This document shows positions 34,081-42,595 of a DNA stretch of 64,000 bases, one piece after another. The stretch covers positions 116,285 to 180,284 of the forward strand of contig NZ_JBDZDN010000007.1 in the NCBI RefSeq assembly GCF_040049215.1. Reading direction: 5' to 3'. The DNA comes from Mesorhizobium_K sp040049215. GTDB taxonomy: Bacteria > Pseudomonadota > Alphaproteobacteria > Rhizobiales > Rhizobiaceae. The notes under the pieces were generated by a model. The model was not told where the DNA came from and did no database searches. It was given only the letters and a program-made list of their open reading frames with translations. The stretch's first letter is position 1, and each line of letters starts with the position of its first letter. A program made the position numbers and the translations under genes.

Positions 34081-34488
34081 ATGCCCGGCGAAACGAATCT
34101 GCGAAAACTGCTCGGCTCCATGTCTCCGGAACTGCTGCCTGATATCTACGTCTTCGCAACGCTTCCGTCGGGTGCACCCGCGCCCGACGACCTCGATCCC
34201 GTCATGATCTTCCGCGAGCGCGAGGGCGCCACGCTCATCCTTCGCGAGGAAGAGGCGAGGGCGGCCGGGCTCGCCGCCGTCTTCCCGAGCCGGATGATCA
34301 CGCTGAACGTGCACTCGTCGCTCGATGCCGTCGGCTTCATCGCGGCGATTGCGACACGTCTGGCGTCGGCCGGCATGGGCGTCAACCCGGTCGCGGGTTT
34401 CTTCCACGACCACCTCTTCGTGCCGGCCGAACGGGCGGACGAGGCGGTGGCGATCCTGAACGCGTTCGCGGTCGAGAACCGCTACTGA
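34081..34488 (+). CDS. ACT-domain protein (DUF2241-like)
   Basis: 135 residues. The N-terminal half has LRKLLGSMSPELLPDIYVFATLP. The C-terminal half (about 65-130) is an ACT-like fold with LNVHSSLDAVGFIAAIATRLASAGMGVNPVAGFFHDHLFVP, the pattern of DUF2241 proteins. ACT domains usually bind small ligands such as amino acids; the ligand here is unknown. It starts four bases after the mfd stop and is probably in the same transcript. It converges on the DsbA-family gene. Confidence 0.8.
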   Translation: MPGETNLRKLLGSMSPELLPDIYVFATLPSGAPAPDDLDPVMIFREREGATLILREEEARAAGLAAVFPSRMITLNVHSSLDAVGFIAAIATRLASAGMGVNPVAGFFHDHLFVPAERADEAVAILNAFAVENRY

Positions 34489-34502
34489 CACGAGGTGATG
34501 CC

Positions 34503-35195
34503 TCAGCTCGCCTTTTCCAGGTCACCGCGCGCCTTGGCCGCCGCGATTTGCCTGATGGCGTCGGTCAGCGTCGAAACGTCCTGAGCGCCCATGACGGCGT
34601 ATTTGCCCTCGAACAGGAAGCAGGGCACGCCGGTGACGCCCATGCGAGACGCGGTCGCAGCCTCGTTGGCCACAGCGTCGCGGTCGGCGTCGCTGGCGAG
34701 CAGGCTCTCGACCACCGCCGCATCCATGCCGGCCTCGCGCGCGGCCTCCACCAGAACCGCATGGTCGCCGATATTCCTGCCACGCTCGAAATAGGCCTTG
34801 AACAGGTCGCGCACCAGCTTGTTTTGAACCTCCGGGCCGCTGGTTCCCGCCCAGCGGATCACCCTATGCGCGTCGAGCGTATTGGGCGACACTTTGATCG
34901 CGTCGAAGGCATAGTCGATGCCTACGTCCCGGCCGAGCGCCTCGAGCCTGGCGTGCGCCTCGCTGAGACGGCTCTCGTCGCCGAACTTGGCGCGCATATA
35001 GGCCTTGCGGCCCATGCCCTCGGGCGGGATCGTCGGATCGAGCTGGAACGGCCGCCAGGTCACGGCGATATCCACATCGGGGGCGGCCGCAATCGCCTGG
35101 TCGAGGCGCTTCTGGCCGAGGAAGCACCACGGGCAGACCACGTCGGACACCACGTCGATCGTGAGTTTCAGGCGGTCGTCAGCCAATTTGTCCAT
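34503..35195 (-). CDS. DsbA-family (FrnE-type) oxidoreductase
   Basis: 230 residues, no signal peptide, so cytoplasmic. The thioredoxin-fold active site is CPWC (residues 21-24, in SDVVCPWCFLGQKRL). It is followed by the helical insert typical of FrnE/2-hydroxychromene-isomerase-like proteins. GVTGVPCFLF contains the cis-Pro loop. Such proteins act in disulfide exchange or polyketide-type isomerisation; the role here is open. The start lies three bases after the stop of the peptide-binding protein gene, so the two are co-transcribed. Confidence 0.88.
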   Translation of the reverse strand: MDKLADDRLKLTIDVVSDVVCPWCFLGQKRLDQAIAAAPDVDIAVTWRPFQLDPTIPPEGMGRKAYMRAKFGDESRLSEAHARLEALGRDVGIDYAFDAIKVSPNTLDAHRVIRWAGTSGPEVQNKLVRDLFKAYFERGRNIGDHAVLVEAAREAGMDAAVVESLLASDADRDAVANEAATASRMGVTGVPCFLFEGKYAVMGAQDVSTLTDAIRQIAAAKARGDLEKAS

Positions 35196-35198
35196 CCT

Positions 35199-37004
35199 TC
35201 AATCCTGTTCGCGCCACCAGGTCGGCAGTTGCGATCCCTGCAGCGGCGTCATCTCCGGCCGTTCGATGCGTTTCCAGCGCGCGATCCATTGTTCCGGCTT
35301 GAAATAGAGGGGAACGACGTAGGCGCCACTCAAAAGTACGCGATCATAAGCCCGCACGGCATCGATGAAGTCGTCTCGCTCTCGCGCATTGATCAGCGCC
35401 TCGATCATCGCGTCGACCGCCGGATCGGCCACGCCCGCATAGTTGAAGGTACTTGGCGTGTCTCTGGCCGCAGAACCCCAACGACCGAGTTGTTCGACGC
35501 CCGGCGACAGCGACGGCGTGTAGTTGAAGAACATGGCATCGAAGTCGTAGTCCTTCTGCCGCTCAACGAACTGTGCCGCGTCAACCGACCTGATCGACAC
35601 CGCTATGCCGAGCTTCGCCAGCGTCTGCTGATAGGCGATCGCTACCTGCTGGTTCTCGTTGCTCTTCAGCATGATCTCGAAGGTGACCGGCTTGCCGTCC
35701 GGCGCCATCAAGCGCCCATCCTTCAGCACATAGCCCGCCTCTTTCAACTTGCCGAAGCCGACGCGCATGAAGGCACGGTCGAGTCCGCTGCCGTCAGACA
35801 CGGGCGGTGTCCAGCCATTGGCCATGATCTCCGGCGTCACGGCGGCGGGGAAGGGCGCCAGCAGCGCCCTCTCGGCCTCACTCGCCGGCCTGCCGTGGGA
35901 GGAGAGTTCCGAATTATCGAAGTAGCTCTTGGTGCGTGTATAGGCGCCGGAGAACAGCGTCCGGTTCGCCCATTCGAAGTCGAAGAGGTCGATCAGCGCG
36001 ACGCGCAGCTTCGGGTTCTGGAAGACTGACCGTCTGGTGTTCATGACGATGCCGAGCATCCCCGACGGCAGCCGCGTCCTGATCGCCTCCTTGACGATGT
36101 CACCGCGCATCACCGCCGGGAAATCATACTGGCTCGCCCAGCGGCCGCTGTTCTCGTCGATGAACACATCGACCAACCCCTTCTTGAACGCCTCGAACAT
36201 GGCATTCTCGTCCCGGAAATAGGTCAGCGTGACAGTGTCGTAATTATCGAAGCCCGTCTTCGAGGGGATGTCCTTCGCCCAGTAATCCGGGTTGCGCCGA
36301 AAGGTCAGCGAGTCGCCCGCCCTCACAGTTTCCAGCCGGTAGGGACCGCTGCCGATCATGGGCTTCAGCGTCGACTTGTCGAAGGTTTCAGGATCGATTG
36401 CGTGTTTGGGGAGGATTGGGGACAGGCCGAGGGTCAGCGGCAGCTCGCGGTCGGGCTGCTTGAAGGTAAAACGCACACCACGCTCGCCCACCTTCTCGAT
36501 CTTGGCTAGCCTGCTCGCGGTCACAGCGAAGGGGCGCGGCAAACCCTTTTCTGCCAGCAGTTCGAACGAAAATATCACGTCCTCGGGCGTCACCGACTGG
36601 CCGTCGGAAAACTTGGCACGCTCATCGAGGGTGAATTCAGCGAAGGTACGGTCATCGTCCGTTTCGATCGTCTTGGCCAGCAGAGGATACATAGTGAAAG
36701 GTTCGTCGGCGGAGCGCATCATCAGCGACTCGAAGACGTTGTTGCCAAAGATGAGATCGCGGCTGCCGCGCGCGCCGCTGCCCTGCACGATGAACGGATT
36801 TATGCTGTCGAACGTGCCGATCCAGGCATAGTTGACCGCGCCTCCCTTCGGCGCATCCGGATTGGCATAGGGCAGGTGCGTGAAATCGGCTGGCAGCGCC
36901 GGCTCGCCGTGCATGGCGATGGCGTGGGAAGGCTGGGCGCCGGCGGTCGCGCCCCACGGCAGCGCGGACAGAACCAGCATCAGGCTCAGAACCAGGCGTC
37001 GCAT
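35199..37004 (-). CDS. Peptide-type ABC transporter substrate-binding protein (SBP family 5)
   Basis: 601 residues from ATG 37004 (MRRLVLSLMLVLSALPWG), with a signal peptide cleaved near AGA. The solute-binding family 5 domain runs from about 70 to 560 (FTLDERAKFSDGQSVTPEDVIFSFE and MIGSGPYRLE). It resembles YejA-type oligopeptide or microcin C binding proteins. No permease or ATPase genes are adjacent, so it is an orphan that must share a transporter encoded elsewhere, or it lost its partners. An extended start at 37055 adds non-homologous residues. Confidence 0.88.
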   Translation of the reverse strand: MRRLVLSLMLVLSALPWGATAGAQPSHAIAMHGEPALPADFTHLPYANPDAPKGGAVNYAWIGTFDSINPFIVQGSGARGSRDLIFGNNVFESLMMRSADEPFTMYPLLAKTIETDDDRTFAEFTLDERAKFSDGQSVTPEDVIFSFELLAEKGLPRPFAVTASRLAKIEKVGERGVRFTFKQPDRELPLTLGLSPILPKHAIDPETFDKSTLKPMIGSGPYRLETVRAGDSLTFRRNPDYWAKDIPSKTGFDNYDTVTLTYFRDENAMFEAFKKGLVDVFIDENSGRWASQYDFPAVMRGDIVKEAIRTRLPSGMLGIVMNTRRSVFQNPKLRVALIDLFDFEWANRTLFSGAYTRTKSYFDNSELSSHGRPASEAERALLAPFPAAVTPEIMANGWTPPVSDGSGLDRAFMRVGFGKLKEAGYVLKDGRLMAPDGKPVTFEIMLKSNENQQVAIAYQQTLAKLGIAVSIRSVDAAQFVERQKDYDFDAMFFNYTPSLSPGVEQLGRWGSAARDTPSTFNYAGVADPAVDAMIEALINARERDDFIDAVRAYDRVLLSGAYVVPLYFKPEQWIARWKRIERPEMTPLQGSQLPTWWREQD

Positions 37005-37225
37005 GAAAAGTCTCCCGAAGCGCGGGCCTTGTTGATTCGCCGCCGAACCTATCACGGCTCGGCGACAAGTGGCTTGCGCGCGGAAAAGGCTGCGCCGGAC
37101 TGGATTCGCCGCTCCGCCCGGTGTACAGGCGGGGCGAAGTCATCCTGTTGCCTCAATTGGACAACAGGTAGCGCAGACGAGCGGTACGAGCCGCGCCCCG
37201 GATCAGTTGAGAGGAATCGATCGAG

Positions 37226-37864
37226 ATGACAAGCCTGAAAACCGACGCTTACCGTATTTCGGTCATGGCTGCCGGTGTGATGGGCGTGCTCGCGGCCGGG
37301 CTGGCGCCGGCCGGCGCGCAGCAGCAGCAGCAGCAGCCGCAGATTCCGAAGGGCTGGTTCAAGGCCTGCGCCAAGCAGGAAGACGTGGACATCTGCAACG
37401 TCCAGAACATCCTCACCGCCAACACCGGTCAGGTCATTACCGGCATCAGCCTGCTCGAACTGAAGGGCAAGGTGAACCGCAAGGTGTTCCAGGTGACTGT
37501 GCCGACCGGTCGTCTCGTGCCTCCAGGCATCGGCCTTCAGGTCGACGGCGGCAAGGCGCAGAAGCTTGAATACGTGCTCTGCTTCCCCGACCGCTGCATC
37601 GCCGAAGCGCAGCTCTCCGACGCGCTCGTGGCATCCTTCAAAAAGGGCACTGAACTGACGCTGACTTCGGTGAACTCGCAGAACCAGGCCAACCCGGTCA
37701 AGGTTTCGCTCAACGGCTTCACCGGCGCGTTCGACGGCCCGCCGCTGCAGCAGTCCGACATCGAGGACCGCCAGAAGAAGCTGCAGGAATTCGTCGCGAA
37801 GAACAATGAGGACTTCGCCAAGAAGCTCAAGGAAGAGCAGGACAAGGCCAAGACAGCCAACTGA
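37226..37864 (+). CDS. Invasion-associated locus B (IalB) family protein
   Basis: 212 residues. A signal peptide (cleavage near AGA, about residue 31) is followed by a CAG-repeat-encoded Gln run of six and the IalB domain (about 40-170). That domain has WFKACAKQEDVDICNVQNIL and a second Cys pair in YVLCFPDRCIAEAQL. The C-terminal 40 residues are charged and helical (DRQKKLQEFVAKNNEDFAKKLKEEQ). IalB proteins are periplasmic; in Bartonella one is linked to erythrocyte invasion, but homologues are widespread in free-living Rhizobiales. A strong terminator follows. Confidence 0.9.
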   Translation: MTSLKTDAYRISVMAAGVMGVLAAGLAPAGAQQQQQQPQIPKGWFKACAKQEDVDICNVQNILTANTGQVITGISLLELKGKVNRKVFQVTVPTGRLVPPGIGLQVDGGKAQKLEYVLCFPDRCIAEAQLSDALVASFKKGTELTLTSVNSQNQANPVKVSLNGFTGAFDGPPLQQSDIEDRQKKLQEFVAKNNEDFAKKLKEEQDKAKTAN

Positions 37865-37880
37865 TTCACGGCGCGAAAAT

Positions 37881-37909
37881 GAAAAGCGGGGCGACTGCCC
37901 CGCTTTTTC
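37881..37909 (+). terminator. Rho-independent terminator after the ialB-type gene
   Basis: GAAAAGCGGGGC pairs with GCCCCGCTTTTTC over a GACT loop, with a T run in the 3' arm. It also lies before the end of the convergent hspQ gene and may serve both. Confidence 0.9.
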
Positions 37910-37928
37910 ATTGCAGCGTCAGTACCGC

Positions 37929-38261
37929 TCAGTGCCGCGAAGGCGCCTTCGGCGAATAGTGGCCGTCCGCCGTCCGGTCGAAAAGCTCGCCCAGCTGCGG
38001 ATGCCGGACCGGCTCGCCTGACTCGTCCTCGAGCAGGTTCTGCTCGGACACATAGGCGATGTATTCCGTCTCCGAATTCTCGGCCAGCAGGTGGTAGAAC
38101 GGCTGGTCCTTGCGCGGCCGCACCTCTTTCGGGATCGACTGGTACCATTCCTCGGTGTTGTTGAACTGCGGATCGACGTCGAAAACGACCCCCCTGAACG
38201 GGAAGAGCCGGTGACGCACCACCTGACCGATTGCAAACTTAGCCGTTTTCATATCGTCCAT
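37929..38261 (-). CDS. hspQ: Heat shock protein HspQ (YccV family)
   Basis: 110 residues. Conserved AKFAIGQVVRHRLFPFRGVVFDVDPQF and QPFYHLLAENSETEYIAYVSEQNLLED cover the YccV-like domain, known to bind hemimethylated DNA and to act as a Lon-specificity factor in enterobacteria. A heat-induced role is inferred from the family. Length is normal. It is divergent from the AEC transporter gene. Confidence 0.92.
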   Translation of the reverse strand: MDDMKTAKFAIGQVVRHRLFPFRGVVFDVDPQFNNTEEWYQSIPKEVRPRKDQPFYHLLAENSETEYIAYVSEQNLLEDESGEPVRHPQLGELFDRTADGHYSPKAPSRH

Positions 38262-38378
38262 GGTCCAAGTCTAGCGCCATATTTGGCGCAGTGCGGCATT
38301 CAATTCAATCCCGCACGCTTGCCGGACCGGGAAACTCGGTGTTACCGCGGCTAAGAAACCGGAAGAAGCGCGCAGAAA

Positions 38379-39341
38379 ATGTCGGACGTACTGGGTCTCG
38401 TTCTGCCGTTTTTCGGCCTGATCTTGCTAGGCTTTTTCGTAGCGCGCATTACCCGCCAGCCGGTCGGGGCGCTCGGCTGGATGAATACGTTCATCGTCTA
38501 TGTCGCGCTACCGGCGCTCTTCTTCCAGTTGCTCGCCAAAACCCCGTTCGAGCGCCTGGCCGAATGGACCTTCATCCTCGGCGCCATCCTTTCGACCTAC
38601 ACGATCTTCCTGATCATGTTCGCCGGATCGATGCTGTTTGCGGGCCGCAACATCGCCGAATCGACGATCAAGAGCCTCGCGGCGTCCTACGGCAATATCG
38701 GCTACATGGGGCCGGGTCTCGCGCTGCTGGTCTTCGGGCCGGAGGCGGCGGTGCCGGTCGCGCTCATCTTCTGCTTCGAGAACATCATACATTTCGCGGT
38801 TGCCCCAATGATGATGGCGCTGTCGGGCGGCGAAAAAAACACGCCCCTCCAGCTTGCATACGGCGTCATCCGCAAGATCGTACTGCACCCGTTCATTATC
38901 GCCACCGCGTTCGGCGTTGCCGCCGCCTATTTCCATGTCCGGCCGCCTTTGCCGGTCGAGCGCCTGCTGGAATATCTGTCGGCCGCCGCCGCACCCTGTG
39001 CGCTGTTCGCGATGGGGGTGACGCTTGCGCTGCGCCCGCTGAAACGGGTGCCTAGGGAACTCGGACCGATCGCGTTCCTGAAGCTGATCCTGCACCCGCT
39101 GGTCTGCTACGTCGTGCTGAGCTGGGTCGGCAATTTTTCGGAAATCTGGCTGTTTTCGGCGGTGCTGCTCGCCGCCCTGCCGACCGCCACCAACGTATTC
39201 GTGCTTGCCCAGCAATATCATGTCTGGGTGGAGCGGGCCTCCGCCAGCATCCTGCTCACGACCTGCATTTCGGTCGCGACGGTCACCGGCCTGCTCTATC
39301 TGATCAAAAGCGGCATGCTACCGCCTGACCTGTTCCCTTAG
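38379..39341 (+). CDS. AEC-family transporter (auxin efflux carrier type)
   Basis: 320 residues with ten predicted membrane helices in two five-helix halves. Typical segments are YGNIGYMGPGLALLVFG in the first half and LPTATNVFVLAQQY near the end. Bacterial AEC proteins export or import malonate, malate or amino acids; the substrate cannot be read here. The last 24 bases overlap the end of the convergent ubiH-type gene (stop at 39318). Confidence 0.88.
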   Translation: MSDVLGLVLPFFGLILLGFFVARITRQPVGALGWMNTFIVYVALPALFFQLLAKTPFERLAEWTFILGAILSTYTIFLIMFAGSMLFAGRNIAESTIKSLAASYGNIGYMGPGLALLVFGPEAAVPVALIFCFENIIHFAVAPMMMALSGGEKNTPLQLAYGVIRKIVLHPFIIATAFGVAAAYFHVRPPLPVERLLEYLSAAAAPCALFAMGVTLALRPLKRVPRELGPIAFLKLILHPLVCYVVLSWVGNFSEIWLFSAVLLAALPTATNVFVLAQQYHVWVERASASILLTTCISVATVTGLLYLIKSGMLPPDLFP

Positions 39342-40529
39342 ACCCGACAGCATCGAGGCGAAGCCGCTGCCCGGCTGCAGTCCCTCGCGCATGAACAGCG
39401 CCCTCAGCGGTGCGAAGCCGCCCACCATGCCGAGCCCGGCGCTGCGGGCGAGTTGGACCGGCAGCATGTCCGACAGCAGCGACAGGTTGAGCAGGTTGAC
39501 GGCGCCGGCGCGGGCCAGCACGTCCGGCCGCCGCCTCCGGTCATAGGCCGACAAGGCTCGTTCGGTACCCGGGTCATTTCTGTTTTCCGTAACGATTTGA
39601 ACGAGATCGCGGACATCCCTGATACCGAGGTTCAGTCCCTGTGCGCCGATCGGCGGGAACACATGCGCCGCCTCTCCAACCAGTGCAACGCGGTTTTGGG
39701 CGAAGCGGACGGGCAGCGTCGCGCCAAGCGGATAGACCTGCCGTCCGGGCTCGACGGCGACGCGGCCGAGTATTGACTGCATCTGCTCCTCGACCCGTTC
39801 AGAGAGCGACGCGTCATCGAGTGCTGCGAGCTCCTCGGCCGTTTTCGGGTTCACCACCCAGACCAGGCTGGAGCGATCACCGGGCAGGGGCACTTGGGTG
39901 AAGGGGCCGGTCTCGGTGTGGAACTCGGTGGAGACGAAGCCGTGGCCGCGGCTGTGCGAGAAATTCAGCACCAGCGCCGCCTGTGGATAGGACCGTGTCG
40001 TGACCCTGATGCCCGCTGCCGCGCGCGCGGGCGACAGCCTGCCGTCCGCCGCGACGGCAAGCGCTCCCTCAACGGTGCTCCCGTCGGCCAGCCGCGCAAG
40101 GACGCCGCCGCCGCCGATGGTCCAGCTTTCGACCAATACGCGGCGCCACTCGATCGCCGGATGCGCCGCGACGGCCGATTCCAGCGCCGCGTTGAGGTCG
40201 CGATTGGGAATGTTGAGGCCAAAATGATCCTCGCCGATCTCTGCCGCGCGAAAGATCACCACCGGGCCGCGGATCAGCCGCTTCGTGGCGTCGGCAATGC
40301 GCATCACCTTCAGCGGCGCGGCCCTCGGCCCGATGACGGCGAGAACGCCAAGCCCGTCGAGAAACGCGAGAGCCGGCGTCATCAGCGCGGTCGTGCGCCT
40401 GTCGTCGGAGGATGGAGGCGGACCCGCCAGCGTCACCGGCATGCCGATGTCGGCAAGCGCCAGCGCCGCGGTCAGCCCGACCGGCCCCGTGCCGGCGATG
40501 ATGATCCGTCCGTTCCGTTCCGTGTCCAA
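39318..40529 (-). CDS. UbiH/UbiF-family FAD-dependent hydroxylase
   Basis: About 403 residues. FAD motif IIIAGTGPVGLTAALALADIG is near the N-terminus. The DG motif reads LAVAADGRLSPARAAAG (about 165), and the second FAD motif is VALVGEAAHVFPPIGAQGLNLGIRD (about 295). This matches ubiquinone ring hydroxylases. Which ring position it acts on is not clear. TTG 40529 has GGAG at good spacing; a TTG at 40586 gives a longer alternative. The last 24 bases overlap the convergent AEC gene. Confidence 0.88.
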   Translation of the reverse strand: MDTERNGRIIIAGTGPVGLTAALALADIGMPVTLAGPPPSSDDRRTTALMTPALAFLDGLGVLAVIGPRAAPLKVMRIADATKRLIRGPVVIFRAAEIGEDHFGLNIPNRDLNAALESAVAAHPAIEWRRVLVESWTIGGGGVLARLADGSTVEGALAVAADGRLSPARAAAGIRVTTRSYPQAALVLNFSHSRGHGFVSTEFHTETGPFTQVPLPGDRSSLVWVVNPKTAEELAALDDASLSERVEEQMQSILGRVAVEPGRQVYPLGATLPVRFAQNRVALVGEAAHVFPPIGAQGLNLGIRDVRDLVQIVTENRNDPGTERALSAYDRRRRPDVLARAGAVNLLNLSLLSDMLPVQLARSAGLGMVGGFAPLRALFMREGLQPGSGFASMLSGLREQVRR

Positions 40530-40688
40530 GGGCGCGCTCCACAATAACGAAGCCGAGCTATACGGCAGGCTCCGCAGGTTAATCAATGCGACGCTCGGAC
40601 GCCGGGGGCGGCGATACGGCTTGTGCCGGTCGCGCCCCTGCGATTACTGTCGCTTCGTTTCGCCGGCCCGGCTTGGCCGGAACACGCA

Positions 40689-41483
40689 ATGGGGTTGGCG
40701 AGGTCTTTGAAACCCATAAGAAAAGTGACTTGGCCGCAGGCGCGCGCCTTCTCGGTCCACCTGCTGACGGCCTCGGGGTCGTTCCTGGCCTTCCTTTCCC
40801 TCGTCGCCGCAAGCGAGGAGCGCTGGACCGCGATGTTCTGGTGGCTGGGCCTCGCGCTCTTCGTCGACGGCATCGACGGGCCGATCGCGCGCAAGCTCGA
40901 CGTGAAGGAGATCCTGCCCACCTGGTCAGGCGAACTCCTCGACAACATCATCGACTACGTCACCTATGTGCTGATCCCGGCCTTCGCGCTCTACCAGTTC
41001 GGACTGATGGGAGAGGGGCTTTCGTTCCTCTCGGCGGCGATCATCGTCGTGTCGAGCGCGATCTATTATGCGGACACGGGGATGAAAACGACGGAGAATT
41101 TTTTCAAGGGCTTTCCGGTCGTCTGGAACATGATCGTCTTTACGCTGTTCGTCATCGAGCCGGGCGAATGGGTGTCCTTCGGCGTTGTGGTCATTGCCGG
41201 CGTCCTCACCTTCGCGCCGGTGCATTTCCTGCACCCGGTGCGGGTGAAGCGGCTCAGGCCAATCAATCTCGGCATCACGCTCGCCTGGTGCGCCTTCGGG
41301 GCGCTGGCGCTGGCCGAGTCCTTCCTGGCGCAGTTCTATACCCAGATCGGCGTGCTGGCCGAAAACGTCAGCGCCTTCACCAAGATTGGCATCGGCGTGA
41401 CCAGCGTCTATCTTTTCTGCATCGGCGGCGTCATGCAGCTGTTCCCGCACCTCGGTGCGAGAACCGAGCCTGAAAAGTCCTGA
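40689..41483 (+). CDS. pcs: Phosphatidylcholine synthase
   Basis: 264 residues from ATG 40689. Pcs condenses CDP-diacylglycerol with choline in the inner membrane, a pathway typical of Rhizobiales. The CDP-alcohol phosphotransferase motif D-G-x2-A-R-x(n)-G-x3-D-x3-D is seen as VDGIDGPIARKLDV...GELLDNIIDY (about residues 60-92), and about seven hydrophobic segments follow. Start choice is by family N-terminus (MGLARSLKPIRKVTWPQARAF shortened); an upstream start at 40623 is possible. It lies two bases before the quinone oxidoreductase gene. Confidence 0.92.
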   Translation: MGLARSLKPIRKVTWPQARAFSVHLLTASGSFLAFLSLVAASEERWTAMFWWLGLALFVDGIDGPIARKLDVKEILPTWSGELLDNIIDYVTYVLIPAFALYQFGLMGEGLSFLSAAIIVVSSAIYYADTGMKTTENFFKGFPVVWNMIVFTLFVIEPGEWVSFGVVVIAGVLTFAPVHFLHPVRVKRLRPINLGITLAWCAFGALALAESFLAQFYTQIGVLAENVSAFTKIGIGVTSVYLFCIGGVMQLFPHLGARTEPEKS

Positions 41484-41485
41484 CC

Positions 41486-42463
41486 ATGTCCAAGGCCATC
41501 AAGGTCCACGCCCACGGCGGCCCCGAAGCGCTTTCCTATGAGGACGACGAACCCGGCCGGCCGGGCCCCGGCCAGGTGCTGGTGCGGCATACGGCGATCG
41601 GCCTCAACTTCCTCGACACCTATTACCGCAGCGGGCTCTATCCGGCGCCGAACGGCCTTCCGCTGGTTCCGGGCGGAGAGGCGGCAGGCAAGGTCGTCGA
41701 AGTCGGCGAGGGCGTCGACTGGCTGAAATCCGGTGACCGCATCGCCTACACGACGCCGCTCGGCGCCTATTGCGAGGAACGCCTGATCCCCGCCGACAAG
41801 CTGGTCAAGGTGCCCGACGGAATTTCTGACGAACAGGCGGCGGCCATGATGCTCAAGGGCATGACCGCCGAATATTTGTTGCGCCGCACCTTCAGGGTGA
41901 AGCCGGGCGACACGGTGCTTTACCATGCGGCCGCCGGAGGCGTCGGGCTGATCTTCGGCCAATGGGCCAGGCATCTCGGCGCGACCGTCATCGGCACGGC
42001 CGGCTCGCCCGACAAGATCGAACTCGCAAAGGCGCATGGCTTCGACCACGTCATCAACTACCGCGAGCAGGATTTCGTCGCGGAGGTAAAGCACATCACC
42101 AGCGGCAAGCTCTGCGATGTCGTCTACGATTCGGTGGGCAAGGACACGTTTCCGGGCTCGCTCGACTGCCTGCGCCCGCTCGGCATGTTCGTCCTGTTCG
42201 GCCAGTCGTCCGGTCCCATCCCGCCCTTCAACATGCAGATACTGGCGCAGAAGGGTTCGCTCTACGCCACCCGGCCGACGCTTTTCGTCTATATCGCCAA
42301 GCGCGCGGACCTCGAAGCCTCGGCGGCAGCGCTTTTCGACGTCGTTTCCTCGGGAACGGTCAAGATAAGGATCAATCAGCGCTATGCGCTGAAAGACGCG
42401 GCCAAAGCGCATGCCGACCTTGAGAACCGCAAGACCACGGGCACGACCATTCTGATTCCGTGA
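41486..42463 (+). CDS. NADPH:quinone oxidoreductase (QOR, MDR superfamily)
   Basis: 325 residues. GroES-like N-terminal domain (1-130) with AIGLNFLDTYYRSGLYP. The NADPH Rossmann domain has HAAAGGVGLIFGQWA near residue 150. No catalytic zinc ligands are present, as expected for QOR-type enzymes that reduce quinones with NADPH. Two bases separate it from pcs, so they are probably co-transcribed, although a functional link is not evident. Confidence 0.9.
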   Translation: MSKAIKVHAHGGPEALSYEDDEPGRPGPGQVLVRHTAIGLNFLDTYYRSGLYPAPNGLPLVPGGEAAGKVVEVGEGVDWLKSGDRIAYTTPLGAYCEERLIPADKLVKVPDGISDEQAAAMMLKGMTAEYLLRRTFRVKPGDTVLYHAAAGGVGLIFGQWARHLGATVIGTAGSPDKIELAKAHGFDHVINYREQDFVAEVKHITSGKLCDVVYDSVGKDTFPGSLDCLRPLGMFVLFGQSSGPIPPFNMQILAQKGSLYATRPTLFVYIAKRADLEASAAALFDVVSSGTVKIRINQRYALKDAAKAHADLENRKTTGTTILIP

Positions 42464-42595
42464 GTAATCCGGACCGTTGCCCCTGAGAATCTTGAAAATC
42501 TTTCAAGCCGGTCGGTGCTTTGCGTTGCGGCGCCGGTGGAACTACGATGCCCTCGGGAACTAAGAACAAATCTGGCAAACAGATCGGGAGGCACC

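Noticed and set aside
37321..37338. CAG repeat in the ialB-type gene as a phase-variable tract
   Set aside because: It is a run of six trinucleotides that keeps frame whatever its length, so it cannot switch the gene off.
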